From: Alistipes sp.
Lineage (GTDB): Bacteria > Bacteroidota > Bacteroidia > Bacteroidales > Rikenellaceae
DNA length: 37,701 bases
Reading direction: 5' to 3'
NCBI GenBank assembly: GCA_017631055.1
Contig: JAGBTZ010000026.1
Location: 1 to 37,701 of the forward strand
The first letter of the stretch is position 1. Each line of letters starts with the position of its first letter. Below are positions 6,575 through 14,437 of this stretch, in pieces. The notes beneath the pieces are model-generated. The model was not told the DNA's origin, ran no database searches, and was given only the letters and a program-made list of their open reading frames with translations. Position numbers and translations under genes: made by a program.

Positions 6575-6623
6575 CATTTTGGCTATGTGCCGATATGAGA
6601 GAAATCAAAACAAAAGATAAGAA

Positions 6624-9600
6624 ATGAAAAATTTTAACCGTTGGAATCTCATCACAGGCTGGGTGGTCTTTGCCATTGCAGCGGTGGTCTACATCCTCAC
6701 GATGGAGCCCTCGTCAAGCCTGTGGGACTGCGCTGAGTTTATCGCTACATCCTACAAGCTCGAGATTGGACACCCTCCCGGGGCACCTCTATTTATGATG
6801 CTGGCACGTCTGGCTACTCTGTTTGCTCCGTCACCGCACTATGTACCTCATGCGGTGAATGCAATGAGTGGCATTGCCAGCGCATTCTGCATCTTGTTCC
6901 TCTTCTGGACAATTACCCACATTGCCCGCCGCCTCTATCAGAAGGATGGCAAGCCTCTCTCGAAGGCTAATGCCATTACCGTCTTGGGTGCGGGCGTGGT
7001 CGGAGCGTTGGGTTACGCCTTTACCGACACCTTCTGGTTTTCGGCATACGAGGGAGAGGTCTATGCGCTCTCGTCGATGTTTACGGCTCTGGTCGTGTGG
7101 CTGATGTTGCGTTGGGAGGAGCAGGCCGATGAGCCCCACTCGGCTCGTTGGATTGTGCTGATTGCCTATCTGATGGGTCTTTCGATTGGCGTTCACATCC
7201 TTAACTTGCTGACCATTCCGGCTTTGGTCTTTATCTACTACTTCCGCAAGACAGCAAAGGTTACGTTGAAGGGCTGTGCGTTGGCTACGCTCGTGTCGGG
7301 TGCGCTGCTGATAGTTATCAACGGCATTATCATCCCCTATACGGTATATGTCGGTGCGATGGTCGATGTGTTGTTTGTCAATACGTTCTCTCTGCCGGTC
7401 AATTCGGGAATGGTTGTCTTTGCCTTTGCCCTGATGGCTTTGTGCGGTTGGGGTGTGTGGTTTACCCACAAGAGGGGTTGGCGCCTGGCTAACCTTGCGG
7501 TCTTGTCGCTGACGATGATTCTGCTCGGCTTCTCGTCGTATGCTTCGGTGTCGATTCGTGCTGCGGCAAATCCCCCGATGAACAGTAACGACCCCGACAA
7601 TCCGCATGCTCTGCTCTCGGTGCTCAACCGCGACCAGTATGGTAATCGCCCCTTGTTGTACGGAGCATACTACTCGGCACCCATCGAGGATTATGAACTT
7701 AAGGAGTTTTACTATCTGAACAAAGATACGGGTCGCTACGAGAAGGCTTCGACCATCGAGGGTTATACCTACCCCTCGCAGTTTATGCACCTCTTCCCCC
7801 GAATGTGGGACTACAATAAGAAGGAGCGCGACTATAAGCCGTGGGCGGCATACCGTACTAAGGTTGAGGTTCTGCGTGACGAGAAGGGTGAGGTTATGCG
7901 CGATGAGAGTGGTCGCCCTGTGCGTGGCCAGGTGCTCGATTATGGCAAGAAGGTGCGATACAGCAATGGCGAGTCGGTGCGCACAATTGTCGAGCCTACG
8001 TTCCTCGAAAATCTCAACTACTTCTTCTCCTATCAGTTGAGTTATATGTACCTGCGCTATTTCCTATGGAATTTCGTGGGTCGCCAGGATGATATCCAGG
8101 CTTCGGAGGTGACCATTACCAACGGCAACTGGATGTCGGGCGTGAAGGCGGTGGATGAACTCTACCTCGGGCCTCAGGATCGCCTCCCACGCGAAATCGA
8201 GGGTAACCGCGCGAGAAACAGCTACTTCTTCCTCCCATTTATCTTGGGCTTGATAGGCCTGATTTACCAACTCAACCGCGACCAGCGCAACTTTGTGGTT
8301 GTGACGTGGCTCTTTGTGATGATGGGTGTGGCCTTGGTGGTCTACTTCAACTCCTCGCCCGCTGAGGTGCGTGAGCGCGATTACGTTTATGCCGGCTCGT
8401 TCTACGCCTTTTCGATGTGGATGGGCTTGGGCGTGTTGGCAGTGAAGGAGTTGCTCTCGGCTCTGACTAAGCGTAACAATACGGCTGTGGCGGCTGTGGC
8501 AACGGTGGTCTGCCTCTCGGTGCCGGCAATACTCTGTGCCCAAAACTGGGACGACCACGACCGCTCGGGCCGCACGATGGCTCGCGATGTGGGTTGGAAC
8601 TATCTGCAATCGACCCTGCCCAATACGATTATCATCAACTATGGCGATAACGACACCTTCCCCTTGTGGTTTAATCAGGAGGTGGATGGTGTGCGCCCTG
8701 ATGTGCGTATTATGAACTCGAGTTATCTGGGTGGCGATTGGTATATCGACGAGATGAAGTGCAAGGCTAACGATGCCGAGGGCGTGCCCTTCTCGTTGCC
8801 CCGCAGCAAGTACTACAATAATAACGATTGGTTGCCCGTTGAGGAGCGCCTGGACCGTGTTGTCGAGATTAAGGAGGTTATGGACTTTATCCGCAGCGAG
8901 GACTCTCGTTCGAAGGCTCCGTTGGTGGATGGCTCGATGACCGACTACATCCCGGCACGCCGCATAGCTCTGCCCGTTAATAAGGATAACGCCATAGCTT
9001 CGGGTATCGTGAAACCCGAGGATAGGGATTTGATGGTCGATACGGTCTATCTGAACATTACCGCCTCGTCGCTCGACAAGAGCCAGATGATGATTCTCGA
9101 CCTGTTGGCGAACTTCGATTGGAAGCGACCGATAGCCTTCACACAGGTATATGTTTTGCAGGAGTTGGGTCTGCTCGATTATCTGCAGTTTGATGGCTAT
9201 TCCTACCGTTTTGTGCCGATTTTGACCCCCTACAAGAGTTCGTGGGAGATTGGTCGCATCGATCCCGACTATGTCTATCCGCTGATGATGGATACCTTCC
9301 GCTATGGCAATCTCGCTGACGAGAAGGTCTATGTCGATTACTTCACGCAGTATAATCTGGGTGTTTCGCGTGCTCGTGAGGCATTTGCCCGTGTGGCGAA
9401 GGAGTTTATCCGCCGAGGCGAGAACGAGAAGGCTCTCGAGTTGCTCGACAAGGGACTGGCTGTGCTGCCCACCTCGCAAATCCGCTACACCGAGGCCAAC
9501 ACATTCCCCTTCATCGAGGCCTACTACGCAATGGGCGAGGGCGAGAAGGGTGATGCTCTGCTGTTGGATTATGCCGAGGTGCTTATCGAGTATATCGAGC

Positions 9601-9833
9601 ACTATCTGCGCTTCGAGGGTGCGGGTGCGGACCTCGTGTCGGGAATCCTTGACGAGAAGTTCGACGAACTGTCGCAAATCTACTACCTGGCGGGTGTGAC
9701 ACAACGCTATGATGTCGTGGCGCAGTTCAATGAGTATTATCGCTCGTTTGGCGCAGAGGAGGCCGACCTTATCCAAATCCCCGAGGATTACGAGCCGAAG
9801 GTTGCTCCGATGATGAAGTTTGTGCAGGAATAA
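6624..9833 (+). CDS. DUF2723 multi-pass membrane protein, candidate GT-C glycosyltransferase
   Basis: 1069 aa. The N-terminal half has many membrane spans and the hallmark DUF2723 segment: 'SSLWDCAEFIATSYKLEIGH' followed by PPGAPLF. Its Asp35 and Glu38 sit in the first periplasmic loop, as in GT-C transferases. The family is related to eukaryotic TMEM260, a protein O-mannosyltransferase, so a lipid-linked sugar donor and protein acceptor are plausible but unproven here. After roughly residue 640 comes a large soluble part with 'IIINYGDNDTFPLW', and the last 170 residues look TPR-like ('RGENEKALELLDKGLAVLPT'). It starts the gene run followed by namZ (16-base gap). In Bacteroidetes such proteins are candidates for general O-glycosylation or surface-polymer assembly. 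Family call firm, function inferred. Confidence 0.88.
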   Translation: MKNFNRWNLITGWVVFAIAAVVYILTMEPSSSLWDCAEFIATSYKLEIGHPPGAPLFMMLARLATLFAPSPHYVPHAVNAMSGIASAFCILFLFWTITHIARRLYQKDGKPLSKANAITVLGAGVVGALGYAFTDTFWFSAYEGEVYALSSMFTALVVWLMLRWEEQADEPHSARWIVLIAYLMGLSIGVHILNLLTIPALVFIYYFRKTAKVTLKGCALATLVSGALLIVINGIIIPYTVYVGAMVDVLFVNTFSLPVNSGMVVFAFALMALCGWGVWFTHKRGWRLANLAVLSLTMILLGFSSYASVSIRAAANPPMNSNDPDNPHALLSVLNRDQYGNRPLLYGAYYSAPIEDYELKEFYYLNKDTGRYEKASTIEGYTYPSQFMHLFPRMWDYNKKERDYKPWAAYRTKVEVLRDEKGEVMRDESGRPVRGQVLDYGKKVRYSNGESVRTIVEPTFLENLNYFFSYQLSYMYLRYFLWNFVGRQDDIQASEVTITNGNWMSGVKAVDELYLGPQDRLPREIEGNRARNSYFFLPFILGLIGLIYQLNRDQRNFVVVTWLFVMMGVALVVYFNSSPAEVRERDYVYAGSFYAFSMWMGLGVLAVKELLSALTKRNNTAVAAVATVVCLSVPAILCAQNWDDHDRSGRTMARDVGWNYLQSTLPNTIIINYGDNDTFPLWFNQEVDGVRPDVRIMNSSYLGGDWYIDEMKCKANDAEGVPFSLPRSKYYNNNDWLPVEERLDRVVEIKEVMDFIRSEDSRSKAPLVDGSMTDYIPARRIALPVNKDNAIASGIVKPEDRDLMVDTVYLNITASSLDKSQMMILDLLANFDWKRPIAFTQVYVLQELGLLDYLQFDGYSYRFVPILTPYKSSWEIGRIDPDYVYPLMMDTFRYGNLADEKVYVDYFTQYNLGVSRAREAFARVAKEFIRRGENEKALELLDKGLAVLPTSQIRYTEANTFPFIEAYYAMGEGEKGDALLLDYAEVLIEYIEHYLRFEGAGADLVSGILDEKFDELSQIYYLAGVTQRYDVVAQFNEYYRSFGAEEADLIQIPEDYEPKVAPMMKFVQE

Positions 9834-9849
9834 TTGTTGAGACCTTCAG

Positions 9850-11007
9850 ATGAGAAGAGTGTTATTGATGCTATTGTCGATGCTCTGCGCTTTTGGGGCG
9901 CAGGCTGCTTCGTTGCGTGTCGGTGCCGAGCGTTCGGAGGAGTGGTTGCCTATGCTCGAGGGGCGTAGGGTCGCTCTGTTGGCTAACCATACATCAATTG
10001 TCGACAATGGCGAACACCTTCTCGATATGATGTGCCGCAAGGGAATCAATGTGACGGCTATATTCTCGCCCGAGCATGGCTTCAGAGGTACGGCAAGTGC
10101 CGGCGAGAAGGTCGCAAGCGGGGTGGATGCTAAGACCGGAATCCCTATTCGCTCGCTCTATGACGGCAACAAAAAGCGCCCCTCGGATGAGGTTATGCAG
10201 TCGTTTGATGTGCTGGTGGTCGATATGCAGGATGTGGGTCTGCGATTTTATACCTACTATATAACGATGCTCCGAATGATGGAGGCGTGTGCCGAGTTTG
10301 GGTTGGAGGTCATCGTTCTCGATAGGCCTAATCCCAACGGAATGTATATGGATGGCCCTCTGCTCGATATGCGCTATAAGTCGGGCGTGGGTGCGCTGCC
10401 GATACCCGTTGTTCATGGTATGACTATGGGCGAAATTGCCCGTATGGCCGTGGGTGAGGGTTGGGCAAGCAAGGTGTCGCTGACGGTTGTGCCGGTCGAG
10501 GGCTATCGCCGTTCGATGCGTTATGTGGTGCCGGTGCCTCCATCGCCAAACCTCCGTACCCAACACGCTATCTATCTCTATCCGGCAGTTTGCCTCTTCG
10601 AGGGAACGATTATGAGCCTTGGCCGTGGTACGGATTACCCCTTCGAGGTCTATGGTCATCCCGAAATGGAAGGGTGCGACTTCTCGTTCACTCCGACCTG
10701 GAGAGCGTGGGCGAAGAATCCCCCTCTGCTCGACAAGAGGTGCTATGGTGTCGATTTGCGAGGTGTCGATAGCGAGTCTGTTATTGCCGATGGCTTCACG
10801 TTGAAGTATCTGATTGATGCTTATAAGCGAACGGGTAGTCGTGGCGATAGTTTTTTCAGCTCCTTCTTCGAACTGCTGGTCGGAGTCGATTATGTGCGCC
10901 GAATGGTGATTGAGGGGCGCTCCGAGGAGGATATTAGGGCTATGTGGCAAGAGGAACTTGCCCGCTTTGGCGACCAGCGCCAACCCTATCTGCTCTATGC
11001 CGAATAG
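9850..11007 (+). CDS. namZ: Exo-beta-N-acetylmuramidase NamZ (DUF1343, GH171)
   Basis: 385 aa with a signal peptide (MRRVLLMLLSMLCAFGAQAA), so periplasmic or secreted. It belongs to the DUF1343 family, whose studied members release MurNAc from the non-reducing end of peptidoglycan fragments. Typical family segments are 'RRVALLANHTSI', 'IFSPEHGFRG' (with conserved Glu75), 'VVDMQDVGLRFYTY', 'VLDRPNPNG', 'PVVHGMTMGEIARM' and 'SLGRGTDYPFEVYGHP'. The length is as expected. It lies just after the DUF2723 gene and 54 bases before a lipoprotein gene on the same strand. Likely role: recycling or scavenging of cell-wall sugars. The exact substrate is not shown by the sequence. Confidence 0.9.
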   Translation: MRRVLLMLLSMLCAFGAQAASLRVGAERSEEWLPMLEGRRVALLANHTSIVDNGEHLLDMMCRKGINVTAIFSPEHGFRGTASAGEKVASGVDAKTGIPIRSLYDGNKKRPSDEVMQSFDVLVVDMQDVGLRFYTYYITMLRMMEACAEFGLEVIVLDRPNPNGMYMDGPLLDMRYKSGVGALPIPVVHGMTMGEIARMAVGEGWASKVSLTVVPVEGYRRSMRYVVPVPPSPNLRTQHAIYLYPAVCLFEGTIMSLGRGTDYPFEVYGHPEMEGCDFSFTPTWRAWAKNPPLLDKRCYGVDLRGVDSESVIADGFTLKYLIDAYKRTGSRGDSFFSSFFELLVGVDYVRRMVIEGRSEEDIRAMWQEELARFGDQRQPYLLYAE

Positions 11008-11061
11008 CCTATTGCGGTCGGTAGGCCCGATTTGTGTGACTAAAACTAAAACAACCTAATA

Positions 11062-12396
11062 ATGAAGAAGATTTACACTCTACTGATGGTGCTGCTTGTG
11101 GCGCTATCTTCCTGTCAGCCTGTTGATAATGCGGGCAACGATAACCCCAATAACGGAAATGAACAGCCGTCAGGGGATGGACAACCTGTTGATGCTCCTC
11201 TGCAATCGTTGATATTCAAGCCTCAGCAGGCGGGCAGTGCGGTTGTGGTTAGTGGTCAAGGCGGAGCAAGTGAGGTAGTGTTGGATTTTGCGGTTGAACC
11301 GAAGTCAAGTCTCTCCAATATCGAGAATAGTTGGCGAACTGCAATATCTACTGTGGTAAAATATAGCTCTTCGCAGAGTACGCATTCATCGTATATGCCG
11401 GTGATAGGTTGTAAAGCGAATACGAAGAGTGGCACTCTCTCCCTGACTCTTTCGGGCGAAAATCTCCCGGATTCATTCTTCCGTGGGGTGCATGATGTGC
11501 AGGTTGTGGTGAAGATTTCGCTCAACAGCAATAGCATCTCTTCACAGCCCATTACGCTGGTTTCGGATGGGGAGTACGAGGATTTGAAGGGGTTGCAGAA
11601 GTATGCCAAGCAGTATGAGGTGAAGGTGCTGAGTTTCAATGTGAGATTGGATACCACCGAGTCCGACCCCAATAACAATTGGCCCAAGCGTAAGGCTGCT
11701 TGCGTGGAACTTATCAAGGATCAGAAGCCTACGCTTGTCGGCTTCCAGGAGGCTAAATATACTTCGCAGTGGCTCTATTTGAAGGAGCAACTCAAGGACG
11801 AGTACGATGGTTGGGGCGTAAACCGCGATACTGGCAATGAGTCAGGCTCGGGCGAGGTGATGGGTATACTCTACAACAAGTCGAAACTGCAAAAGATTGA
11901 TGGTGGTACCTTCTGGCTTTCGGAGACCCCCGATGTTTGCTCGAAGGGTTGGGATGCAGATTGCAAGCGCACAGCAACGTGGGGCATATTTAAGCATTTG
12001 GCCTCCAACCGCTACTTCCTCTATGTGAATACACACCTCGACCACAAGGGCACCGAGGCTCGTGTCAAGGGACTGGAGCAGTTGGCGGCATTCTTCCAGA
12101 AACACTCCAAGTATAAGGCTATTTTGAGTGGCGATATGAATGTTGTCTCGACTCACGATGCATTCAAGGTGCTCACCTCATCGCTTATGGATAATACCCG
12201 TGATGTTGCGCCCGCAGGTCATACCGATTCGAATACTACCTACAATGCCTGGTCAACATCGAAGATGTCGATTATAGACCATATCTATTGCAGTAAGTCA
12301 TTGCAGGTGGTTGAGTACCACACAGTGAACGAGAATTATGGTGTGCCCTACATCTCGGATCACTATCCGGTCTATGCGATTATTAAGTTGTTGTAG
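11062..12396 (+). CDS. Lipoprotein with endonuclease/exonuclease/phosphatase domain
   Basis: 444 aa. A lipoprotein signal peptide ends in the lipobox 'LSSC' (Cys18), followed by a Gly/Asn/Pro-rich tether, so it should be anchored on the outer membrane. Residues about 45-180 form an all-beta region I cannot name with confidence. From about residue 190 there is an EEP-fold hydrolase: 'VLSFNVRLDT', 'LVGFQEA' (metal-binding Glu), 'YVNTHLDHKG' (His), 'ILSGDMNV' (Asp/Asn), 'SIIDHIYC' and 'SDHYPVYA' (final Asp-His). The fold hydrolyses phosphodiesters or phosphomonoesters in nucleic acids, phosphoinositides or sphingomyelin. With a surface location, scavenging of phosphate esters is a reasonable guess. 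Its convergent neighbour ends 10 bases away. Confidence 0.88.
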   Translation: MKKIYTLLMVLLVALSSCQPVDNAGNDNPNNGNEQPSGDGQPVDAPLQSLIFKPQQAGSAVVVSGQGGASEVVLDFAVEPKSSLSNIENSWRTAISTVVKYSSSQSTHSSYMPVIGCKANTKSGTLSLTLSGENLPDSFFRGVHDVQVVVKISLNSNSISSQPITLVSDGEYEDLKGLQKYAKQYEVKVLSFNVRLDTTESDPNNNWPKRKAACVELIKDQKPTLVGFQEAKYTSQWLYLKEQLKDEYDGWGVNRDTGNESGSGEVMGILYNKSKLQKIDGGTFWLSETPDVCSKGWDADCKRTATWGIFKHLASNRYFLYVNTHLDHKGTEARVKGLEQLAAFFQKHSKYKAILSGDMNVVSTHDAFKVLTSSLMDNTRDVAPAGHTDSNTTYNAWSTSKMSIIDHIYCSKSLQVVEYHTVNENYGVPYISDHYPVYAIIKLL

Positions 12397-12406
12397 GCTT
12401 CGTTCC

Positions 12407-13060
12407 CTAACGGAGTAGTCGGTAGACAATTGTTGTGCCGTGGGTGTGGATTTCGAACTCCTCGCTCACGGCTTCGTTTGATACCCCCTGCCACATAGCC
12501 GCCAGGCGGTTTTGGGGAGGGTCATAGCGTAGACCACACACCGATATTTCGGTCGAGGGGTCGAGCGTGAAGAGCGAAACCTGCTCCCCCGGGAAACTCT
12601 CGAAGAGCGAGGGGCGGTCGATGAAGTCGAATATGCCACGTTCGCCCACCACACGCACTCGGGCCTCGTGTAGACGTGCTGCCAGCAACATTATATTGCC
12701 GATAGAGTGATCTTCGCGGCGACCAAATGCTCCCAATACCGTGATATCGTGAAATCCATGCTCTGTGGCGTAGGTGAGAGCCTTCCAGAGGTCGTTGACA
12801 TCCTGCTCGGGGCGCACCACCAACCTCTCGGCAAAGCCTACTCGCAACGATTCGGGAATGGAGTCCATATCGCCCACAATGGCCATAGGCTCTCCGCCCC
12901 GTTGGCAATACTCCTGGGCTGCACTGTCGCAACAAATTACGCACTCGGCCCTATCGAGTAGAGCCGTAGTGAGTTCTCCGCAAGGAAATTCACCGGCGGC
13001 AAGAATTACGCACGAGGGCGTTTCGTCGCAGTTAGGCAGCTTGTATCTCTCCATCTTCAT
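12407..13060 (-). CDS. Thiamine pyrophosphokinase
   Basis: 217 aa cytoplasmic enzyme that transfers pyrophosphate from ATP to thiamin, giving thiamin diphosphate. Family signatures: 'VICCDSAAQEY', 'AIVGDMDSIPESL' (GDxDS metal/ATP site), 'EQDVNDLWKALTYA' (conserved QD..D..KA) and 'VLGAFGRREDHSIGN' (the GGRxDH loop, here GRREDH). The C-terminal beta domain holds the thiamin side. The start is ATG 13060 (or ATG 13054), overlapping the end of the PnuC-type gene by 29 bases, so the two are surely co-expressed. The pairing indicates uptake followed by pyrophosphorylation of thiamin. Confidence 0.9.
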   Translation of the reverse strand: MKMERYKLPNCDETPSCVILAAGEFPCGELTTALLDRAECVICCDSAAQEYCQRGGEPMAIVGDMDSIPESLRVGFAERLVVRPEQDVNDLWKALTYATEHGFHDITVLGAFGRREDHSIGNIMLLAARLHEARVRVVGERGIFDFIDRPSLFESFPGEQVSLFTLDPSTEISVCGLRYDPPQNRLAAMWQGVSNEAVSEEFEIHTHGTTIVYRLLR

Positions 13061-13622
13061 CGTTTTTTCTCATCATCTGCAACCAGCGGCGATAGCCGAA
13101 CACGGCCAGCAGGGCATACAATCCGTAGAGTGCAGCTGTGGGGTAGAGTCCCTTGCTGATGTAGAGCCAACAGCAGACCACATCAACCACTATCCAGACC
13201 AACCACTGCTCGACATACTTGCGTGCCAACATATAGAGTGCCACAACGCTTGCTGCGGTGGTAAAACTATCGCCATAGGGTACGGTGCTGTCGGTCCAGC
13301 GCAGCAGAACGAAGAGAATTGCGCCCCAACAAATTGTGCCGACAATGGCTAACGGAGCAATCGCTCTGCGAGGTGTGCAAGTAATGGGAAGCTCCTCTTG
13401 TTGCTCACCCTTACGGAATTGCCACATAACCCAACCGTAGATACTTGCCACCAGATAGTAGATATTGATACCCATATCGGCATAAAATCCCGACTCGGCA
13501 TAGACAAAGATATAGATTGCGGGCATCACAACATTTGCTGCCCACAACCACACCGAGGCTCTATATTCGAGCCAAAGGTAGATCAATCCTACGGCTGTAC
13601 CCGCTACTTCAAGCCAAAACAT
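13032..13622 (-). CDS. pnuT: PnuC-family vitamin transporter, probably thiamin (PnuT)
   Basis: 196 aa integral membrane protein with about seven spans and the PnuC signature near the N-terminus ('TAVGLIYLWLEYRASVWLW' followed by 'IYIFVY'). PnuC relatives carry vitamins by facilitated diffusion, trapped afterwards by phosphorylation. The overlap with a thiamine pyrophosphokinase gene is the known Bacteroidetes arrangement for PnuT, so thiamin rather than nicotinamide riboside is the likely cargo (inference from context). No TPP riboswitch is visible upstream. A TACCTTTG box lies only 4 bases before the ATG, which would give an almost leaderless mRNA if used. Its start fits the family N-terminus. 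Confidence 0.87.
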   Translation of the reverse strand: MFWLEVAGTAVGLIYLWLEYRASVWLWAANVVMPAIYIFVYAESGFYADMGINIYYLVASIYGWVMWQFRKGEQQEELPITCTPRRAIAPLAIVGTICWGAILFVLLRWTDSTVPYGDSFTTAASVVALYMLARKYVEQWLVWIVVDVVCCWLYISKGLYPTAALYGLYALLAVFGYRRWLQMMRKNDEDGEIQAA

Positions 13623-13626
13623 ACTA

Positions 13627-13634
13627 CAAAGGTA
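13627..13634 (-). promoter_or_regulatory. Possible -7 box directly before pnuT
   Basis: TACCTTTG on the minus strand ends 4 bases before the ATG. If active, transcription would start at or next to the start codon. No clear -33 box is seen. Confidence 0.35.
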
Positions 13635-13652
13635 ACAACAATTCAGAATTAA

Positions 13653-13680
13653 GGGGATTTTTTTTCACAAAAAAATCCCT
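13653..13680. promoter_or_regulatory. Hairpin upstream of pnuT
   Basis: GGGGATTTTTTT (13653-13664) pairs with AAAAAAATCCCT (13669-13680) around a 4-base loop, giving a 12-bp stem with one G-U end pair. It may be a terminator for transcription from the right or a leader structure. It is not a TPP riboswitch. Confidence 0.45.
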
Positions 13681-13763
13681 TTTCCTCCTCCTTGCAAGGG
13701 ATAGTCTGCAAGCAGCCTCTCACAATTGATTCGTTCTCCGGTTTACAATTCATAATTATTTTA

Positions 13764-13771
13764 TACATTTG
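13764..13771 (+). promoter_or_regulatory. -7 box of the DUF1919 gene
   Basis: TACATTTG matches TAnnTTTG. A weak TTTA at 13742-13745 lies 18 bases upstream. The box covers the TTG at 13769, which rules out that codon as the start and supports ATG 13796. Confidence 0.55.
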
Positions 13772-13795
13772 CGAAAACTATTTAGACCCGAACTT

Positions 13796-14437
13796 ATGAT
13801 TCACCCTATTGCCGAATTGCGACACTGGTGGTGGCGCAAAACCCTTCGTAACAGGGAAGTGACTATTATTAGCGAGAATTGCTGGGGCAGTTTTATGTGC
13901 CAATTTACGGGTATGCGCTACAATTCACCCTTTGTGGGATTGTTGGTGCCGGCTCCCGACTATATCAAGATTTTACGCTCACTGCGCGAGTATGTCGAGG
14001 GTACGTTGCACGAAATCGCTTGGGAGCAGAGCCGTTATACCGAAAATCTCAAGCGTTTCAAGAAACCGTTCCCGCTGGCAGTGCTGACTCCGACAAATGG
14101 CGGTGAGCCGGTCGAAATTCACTTTCGCCACGGGACATCATTCGAGGAGGAGGCTACCAAGTGGTACCGCCGTGCCAAACGAGTAAATTACGATAATATC
14201 ATCGTGAAACTTGCCGAGCGCAACGAATGTACTCCGAAAGAGATAGCCGAGTTCGATGCTCTGGACTATCCCTCGAAGGTCTGCTTTACGGTCAATAAGT
14301 ATCCCTACCCCTCGGCTCGCCAGCTCAAAGTGGCTAATTATCGCCGTAAGGGGGCAGTCTATAATGAGTGGAAATACTGCGATTCGGTCTACAACTTCGC
14401 CAAGGAGGCCAATCGCCTAATCGAGAACCGGGAGTAG
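13796..14437 (+). CDS. DUF1919 family protein, probable polysaccharide-related transferase
   Basis: 213 aa, cytoplasmic by lack of a signal. It matches DUF1919: 'TIISENCWGSFMCQFTGMRY' followed by NSPFVGLL, 'DYIKIL', 'IHFRHGTSFEEEATKWYRRA' and 'DNIIVKLAERN', ending with 'YPSKVCFTVNKYP'. Members often sit in capsule or exopolysaccharide loci, but no reaction is established that I can cite. Start ATG 13796 was chosen because the upstream TTG falls in the -7 promoter box. It overlaps the convergent heparinase-like gene by 21 bases at the 3' ends, with no hairpin between them. There is no polysaccharide cluster around it, which makes its target unclear. Confidence 0.85.
   Translation: MIHPIAELRHWWWRKTLRNREVTIISENCWGSFMCQFTGMRYNSPFVGLLVPAPDYIKILRSLREYVEGTLHEIAWEQSRYTENLKRFKKPFPLAVLTPTNGGEPVEIHFRHGTSFEEEATKWYRRAKRVNYDNIIVKLAERNECTPKEIAEFDALDYPSKVCFTVNKYPYPSARQLKVANYRRKGAVYNEWKYCDSVYNFAKEANRLIENRE

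Noticed and set aside
8064-9776. 570-codon minus-strand frame inside the DUF2723 gene
   Set aside because: The plus strand encodes a recognisable family throughout; the antisense frame is a by-product of codon usage, and its protein is His/Gln/Arg-rich with no family.
13623-13795. TPP riboswitch before pnuT
   Set aside because: The conserved CTGAGA and downstream aptamer sequences are not found on the minus strand.
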